Source: Corynebacterium ulcerans (GTDB lineage Bacteria > Actinomycetota > Actinomycetes > Mycobacteriales > Mycobacteriaceae). From it: DNA of 64,000 nucleotides. Below, one piece after another: positions 60,568 through 64,000 of this stretch. The stretch spans positions 930,001 to 994,000 of the forward strand of contig NZ_LT906443.1 of the NCBI RefSeq assembly GCF_900187135.1, written 5' to 3'. How positions within the stretch are numbered: position 1 is the first letter of the stretch; every line of letters begins with the position of its first letter. The notes under the pieces are model-generated. The model had not been told where the DNA came from, did no database searches, and was given only the letters and a program-made list of their open reading frames with translations. Position numbers and translations under genes: made by a program.

Positions 60568-60765
60568 AAATGTTCCTTCTTAGAAGTTCTGAAATCACAT
60601 TGATGATGTTTCTTGTGACGCTGACTCAGCCTCACGAGAAACCAATCTAACGCCCAAAGTTAAAAGGAAAGCACCGCGCAGGTAAACAGTTGGTGAACTT
60701 CCCCGTCATCTCAGGTAAATAACCACAGAAAAGGTGATGACCAGCACAAAGGTTCACCTCAGAAC

Positions 60766-61539
60766 CTAGCCAAATCGGCCTGAAATATAATCTTCCGTCT
60801 CTTTATTTATGGGATTGGAGAAGATTTTCTTGGTCTTTCCTACTTCCACCAGTCGGCCGGGCTTCCCCGTGGCTTCCAAAGAGAAAAACGCTGTCTGATC
60901 AGACACCCTGGATGCCTGCTGCATGTTATGAGTAACAATAACGATGGTGTAGTCCTGTTTGAGCTCGTGTATCAGTTCTTCCACCGCCAGCGTGGAAATA
61001 GGATCGAGCGCGGAACACGGCTCATCCATCAGTAACACCTCAGGTTCTACCGCGATGGCCCTGGCAATGCACAAACGTTGTTGCTGCCCACCAGACAAGC
61101 CACCACCGGGTTTATTGAGACGGTCTTTGACCTCTTCCCATAAATTCGCCCCACGCAGCGATTTCTCTGCTACCTCTTTGAGCTTCTTTTTATCCTTGAC
61201 ACCGGCAAGTTTCAAACCCGCCACGACGTTATCCTCGATAGACATAGTGGGAAACGGATTGGCTTTTTGGAAGACCATTCCGATGGTCGTGCGGACCGTA
61301 ACGGGATCGACATGCGGTGCGTAGATATCCTGGCCGTCGAGAAGCACAGTGCCCGATACTCGGGCACCCGGTGTCACCTCATGCATACGGTTAAGAGAGC
61401 GCAGCACCGTGGATTTTCCGCAGCCTGACGGGCCGATAAAAGCAGTCACAGAGCGTTCCGGGACCTCAATGTTGATGTCCTGTACAGCGTGAAAATCGCC
61501 GTAAAAAATGTTCAGACCATCAATTTTTAGCTTAGACAT
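60766..61539 (-). CDS. pstB: phosphate ABC transporter ATPase
   Basis: 257-residue ATPase: Walker [11 protein letters not shown]-loop [10 protein letters not shown] (characteristic PstB NPFP), signature [15 protein letters not shown], Walker [14 protein letters not shown], and H-loop THNMQQA. It powers high-affinity phosphate import with PstC and PstA. It is the last gene of pstSCAB, 35 bp after pstA. Confidence 0.97.
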   Translation of the reverse strand: MSKLKIDGLNIFYGDFHAVQDINIEVPERSVTAFIGPSGCGKSTVLRSLNRMHEVTPGARVSGTVLLDGQDIYAPHVDPVTVRTTIGMVFQKANPFPTMSIEDNVVAGLKLAGVKDKKKLKEVAEKSLRGANLWEEVKDRLNKPGGGLSGGQQQRLCIARAIAVEPEVLLMDEPCSALDPISTLAVEELIHELKQDYTIVIVTHNMQQASRVSDQTAFFSLEATGKPGRLVEVGKTKKIFSNPINKETEDYISGRFG

Positions 61540-61574
61540 ACTCGCACATTAACTTTCTGTTAAAAGAGAACCGG

Positions 61575-62453
61575 CTACGCGGAGCGGACGGAGAACTTTG
61601 ATGAAATAACCCGCGCAAGAATATTGAGCACGGTAATAATGAGAACAAGAGTGAGAGCAGCACCCCAGAGCTTGTCCAATACGGCATCCGCTGTGCCAGC
61701 TTTATACATATCCAGCATCATCAGTGGTAGCGAAGATTGCGGCCCGGCTGCCAGGTTCCAGTTGATCACCTGAGTCGAGCCCACCAAGATAAGTACGGGC
61801 GCGGACTCCCCCATCACACGAGCGATAGCCAGCATCACACCGGTGACTATTCCGGATAAGGCGGTAGGCAGAACTATCCTGGTGATCGTCTTCCATCGTG
61901 GAATCCCTAGAGCGTAGGAAGCTTCTCTCAGATCCATGGGGACTACCCGCAGCATCTCCTCCGTGTTCCGGATAATCACGGGAATCATAAGGATGACCAG
62001 TGCTAACGAAACCGCGAATCCGGAACGGCCAAAGCCAAACATGACGATCCACATGGAGTAAACAAAAAGTGCGGCCACGATAGACGGAACGCCGGTCAGG
62101 ATGTCCACCATGAAGGTCGTGATGCGGCCCAAACGATTACCATGTGCGTATTCCACGAGGTAGACCGCCGTAAGCACCCCAATCGGAATAGAGATGAGGG
62201 AACAGATTGCAGTCTGAACCAGCGTTCCGACCATCGCATGCAGTGCACCGCCACCTGGACGAGAATATAAAACACCCCGCTGGGAGGCAGTCCACCACGA
62301 AGGGTCAATCACCGTTCCCAAGCCTTTTGTGATCAGGGTGGCAAGGACCCACAACAATGGGATGAGCGCAAGGGCCATGCACGCATAGACAATAAGCGTA
62401 GCCGTTTTATCTGTACGCTTTCGACGCCTAGTGGCAGTCTGCATGTGGATCAT
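61575..62453 (-). CDS. pstA: phosphate ABC transporter permease PstA
   Basis: 292 residues with six hydrophobic helices and the EAA loop EASYALGIPRWKTITRIVLPTALSGI contacting PstB. GAGGA lies 4 nt before ATG 62453. It lies 27 bp after pstC. Confidence 0.95.
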   Translation of the reverse strand: MIHMQTATRRRKRTDKTATLIVYACMALALIPLLWVLATLITKGLGTVIDPSWWTASQRGVLYSRPGGGALHAMVGTLVQTAICSLISIPIGVLTAVYLVEYAHGNRLGRITTFMVDILTGVPSIVAALFVYSMWIVMFGFGRSGFAVSLALVILMIPVIIRNTEEMLRVVPMDLREASYALGIPRWKTITRIVLPTALSGIVTGVMLAIARVMGESAPVLILVGSTQVINWNLAAGPQSSLPLMMLDMYKAGTADAVLDKLWGAALTLVLIITVLNILARVISSKFSVRSA

Positions 62454-62480
62454 GATGTCCTCAGATCAAAATCATTCATA

Positions 62481-63518
62481 TCAAGCCTTAGCCTTAGCGT
62501 TCACTATGGACCTGGCAAGAGAGTTAACTGCAAAAGTCAGCAGGAATAAGACCAGTCCGGCAGCGATATACGCCCCGGCGCGTAGGTCATCGTTGAATTC
62601 CGGCGCGGCATTGGCGATGGCGGTGGCAAAGGTCGTGCCGCCGTCGAAAAGCGAAAAACGGAACTCGGAAGAAGGCGAAATGACGAGGTAGAGCGCCATT
62701 GTTTCTCCCAAAGCGCGCCCCAGTCCCAGCATTGAACCTGAGATAAAACCCGATTTACCAAAAGGAAGCACCGTCATGCGCACGACCTCCCATTTGGTAG
62801 CCCCCAGCGCCAGCGCAGCCTCAATGTGCCCGCGCGGTGTTTGCACGAAGACTTCACGAGTGGTCGCGGCGATGATCGGGAGAATCATCACCGCCAAAAC
62901 CACACCACCGGTAAAGATATTGCGACCGGTGGCAAAAGCCGGTGAGTTGCTATAGGTGGCAAAGAGGAAGAAGCCTCCGCCCCAGCTATTCACCCACTCA
63001 TAAAATCCTGACAACGCCGGTCCCAAAACCTGCCAGCCCCATAGGCCATACACAATTGACGGAACCGCAGCCAGCATGTCCACCAAAAATCCCAGTGGTT
63101 TTACCGCACGCGGGCGCGCATAGTGGGAAAGAAAGATGCCGATCCCCAACGCAATGGGCATAGCAATCACAAGTGCTATCACAGAAACAAGGACAGTCGC
63201 TGCCAAGAGGTTGGGAATACCAAAGAGCATCTGTGCTGTGTTCTGCAGGTTCCATGCCCCTGCATAGGTAAAGAACCCAACGATTCCCTCTGTGTTATTA
63301 CGGAGTGCCGGAATGGCACGCCACACCAAAAACAGCCCGATAGCTGCGATAATCACGCTTATGATCACCGTAGATGAGGTGGTAAGAAGACTAAATATCT
63401 TGTCTCCTAGCCGGCGAACCCGAACCGGTTTCTGCTTCGGGCTGTTCTGTGGTGCCGGTGGCGAGGATGTGGGGAGAGTCAAATCCTCAATTGTTATGCG
63501 TTCCGCGATGCGTTCCAC
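62481..63518 (-). CDS. pstC: phosphate ABC transporter permease PstC
   Basis: 345 residues. A polar N-terminal segment (1-40) precedes six or more helices; LAAVPSIVYGLWG and the EAA loop EAALALGATKWEVVRMTVLPFGKSG are PstC signatures. GTG start at 63518. It is second in the operon, after pstS. Confidence 0.95.
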   Translation of the reverse strand: MERIAERITIEDLTLPTSSPPAPQNSPKQKPVRVRRLGDKIFSLLTTSSTVIISVIIAAIGLFLVWRAIPALRNNTEGIVGFFTYAGAWNLQNTAQMLFGIPNLLAATVLVSVIALVIAMPIALGIGIFLSHYARPRAVKPLGFLVDMLAAVPSIVYGLWGWQVLGPALSGFYEWVNSWGGGFFLFATYSNSPAFATGRNIFTGGVVLAVMILPIIAATTREVFVQTPRGHIEAALALGATKWEVVRMTVLPFGKSGFISGSMLGLGRALGETMALYLVISPSSEFRFSLFDGGTTFATAIANAAPEFNDDLRAGAYIAAGLVLFLLTFAVNSLARSIVNAKAKA

Positions 63519-63567
63519 TGAGATTGCGTCCTTACATAGTTATCGCCAGTTGCCGCTATATTCCCGA

Positions 63568-64000
63568 TTAAGAGATAGCTTTGACTGCTTTTTCTAGACG
63601 ATCGCGGTGAGTGCCTTTCACTGGGATATACCCCAGGTCAGCAAGCTCTTGGTCTTGGGAATTCAGCGCCACGCTCAGGAAGTCTTTGACTTGGTCGCGG
63701 GTGGTCTGGTCATAGCCTGCGGAGCACACGATCTCGTAGGTTGTCAGAACCAACGGGTAGGCGTCTTTTTCTTTCATCGCAAACAACGCTGAGGAATCGA
63801 CAACCATGTCATTGCCCTGGGTTTTAAAGGTCAGATGGTCCAGAGCGACTCCCACTGAGTCGGGATTGAGCTGGACTGGTCCTTGACCAAAGTCGATTGC
63901 AGCGATTCCCAGCTTTTGCTGCTGGGCAAAGCCGGCCTCAACATACGTAATGGCGCCGTCAATGTTGGATACTTCGGTGGCCACGCCATTGGAGCCGTTT
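63568..64000 (-). CDS. pstS: phosphate-binding protein PstS, C-terminal part (cut by window end)
   Basis: Only the last 144 residues or so are inside the window; the frame stays open to base 64000 (ending, in reverse, NGSNGVATEVSNIDGAITYVEAGFA). This is the second lobe of the periplasmic-type phosphate-binding lipoprotein: GAITYVEAGFAQQ, YPLVLTTYEIVC and KDFLSVALNSQDQELADLGYIPV are standard PstS segments. The GTG at 63984 is internal, not the start. It is first of pstSCAB. Confidence 0.93.
   Translation of the reverse strand, partial: NGSNGVATEVSNIDGAITYVEAGFAQQQKLGIAAIDFGQGPVQLNPDSVGVALDHLTFKTQGNDMVVDSSALFAMKEKDAYPLVLTTYEIVCSAGYDQTTRDQVKDFLSVALNSQDQELADLGYIPVKGTHRDRLEKAVKAIS

Overview
The window is bacterial chromosome from a Corynebacterium, most likely of the diphtheriae / ulcerans / pseudotuberculosis group. 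The evidence is the corynebacterial gene order (ctaD-nrdF-ftn-nrdE-nrdI-nrdH; ramA-cysK-cysE; cydABDC; pstSCAB-phoU), a 16S-23S-5S operon without spacer tRNAs, operator motifs resembling those of DtxR, McbR and NrdR, and many apparently leaderless genes. Species was not tested by any search. Base composition looks moderate (about 50-55 percent GC by eye) and lower in the accessory block.

Layout. 0-10.7 kb: a small secreted protein, cytochrome aa3 oxidase subunit I, and the class Ib ribonucleotide reductase set split by a ferritin gene; then a zinc-ribbon-free L36 protein, NAD synthetase and two small cytoplasmic proteins. 10.7-17.6 kb: envelope and metal region, with a sortase-anchored surface protein (LAKTG), a 1.3 kb gene-free stretch, a tandem pair of paralogous membrane-anchored secreted proteins, and an ArsR-type regulator overlapping a heavy-metal P-type ATPase gene. 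17.7-28.5 kb: accessory block next to a tRNA-Ala gene. It carries a two-gene module (unknown protein plus a sacsin/GHKL-type ATPase fused to a DUF3883-like nuclease-type domain), a membrane protein, and a decayed prophage lysogeny module (excisionase-like HTH, antirepressor, Cro-like and CI-like regulators, DUF2335-like protein, ImmA protease, tyrosine integrase). Antirepressor, immA and integrase each carry an inactivating lesion.

28.5-36.1 kb: tRNA-Ala, a DsbA-like thiol oxidoreductase with a MauE/DoxX-like membrane partner, phosphoglucomutase, a two-subunit fluoride channel, and a MacB/LolD-type ABC exporter. 36.5-42.3 kb: one rRNA operon on the minus strand with promoter, leader element and terminator. 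42.4-50.2 kb: murA, cobalamin adenosyltransferase, the global regulator ramA, cysteine biosynthesis (cysK, cysE) with tandem McbR-type boxes, a GNAT protein, an iron-type alcohol dehydrogenase gene lying between two identical tRNA-Asp genes, and tRNAs Phe, Asp, Asp, Glu and Lys. 50.4-64 kb: cytochrome bd oxidase with its CydDC exporter, a CoA-transferase, a tRNA-dihydrouridine synthase, phoU, and the phosphate uptake operon pstSCAB, with pstS cut by the window end.

The core regions are ordinary. The points most worth following are the GHKL-ATPase/DUF3883 module, the decayed prophage around it, and several operator arrangements read directly from the sequence: paired NrdR boxes, paired DtxR-like boxes on a leaderless ferritin promoter, an ArsR-type operator spanning a leaderless start codon, and tandem McbR boxes.
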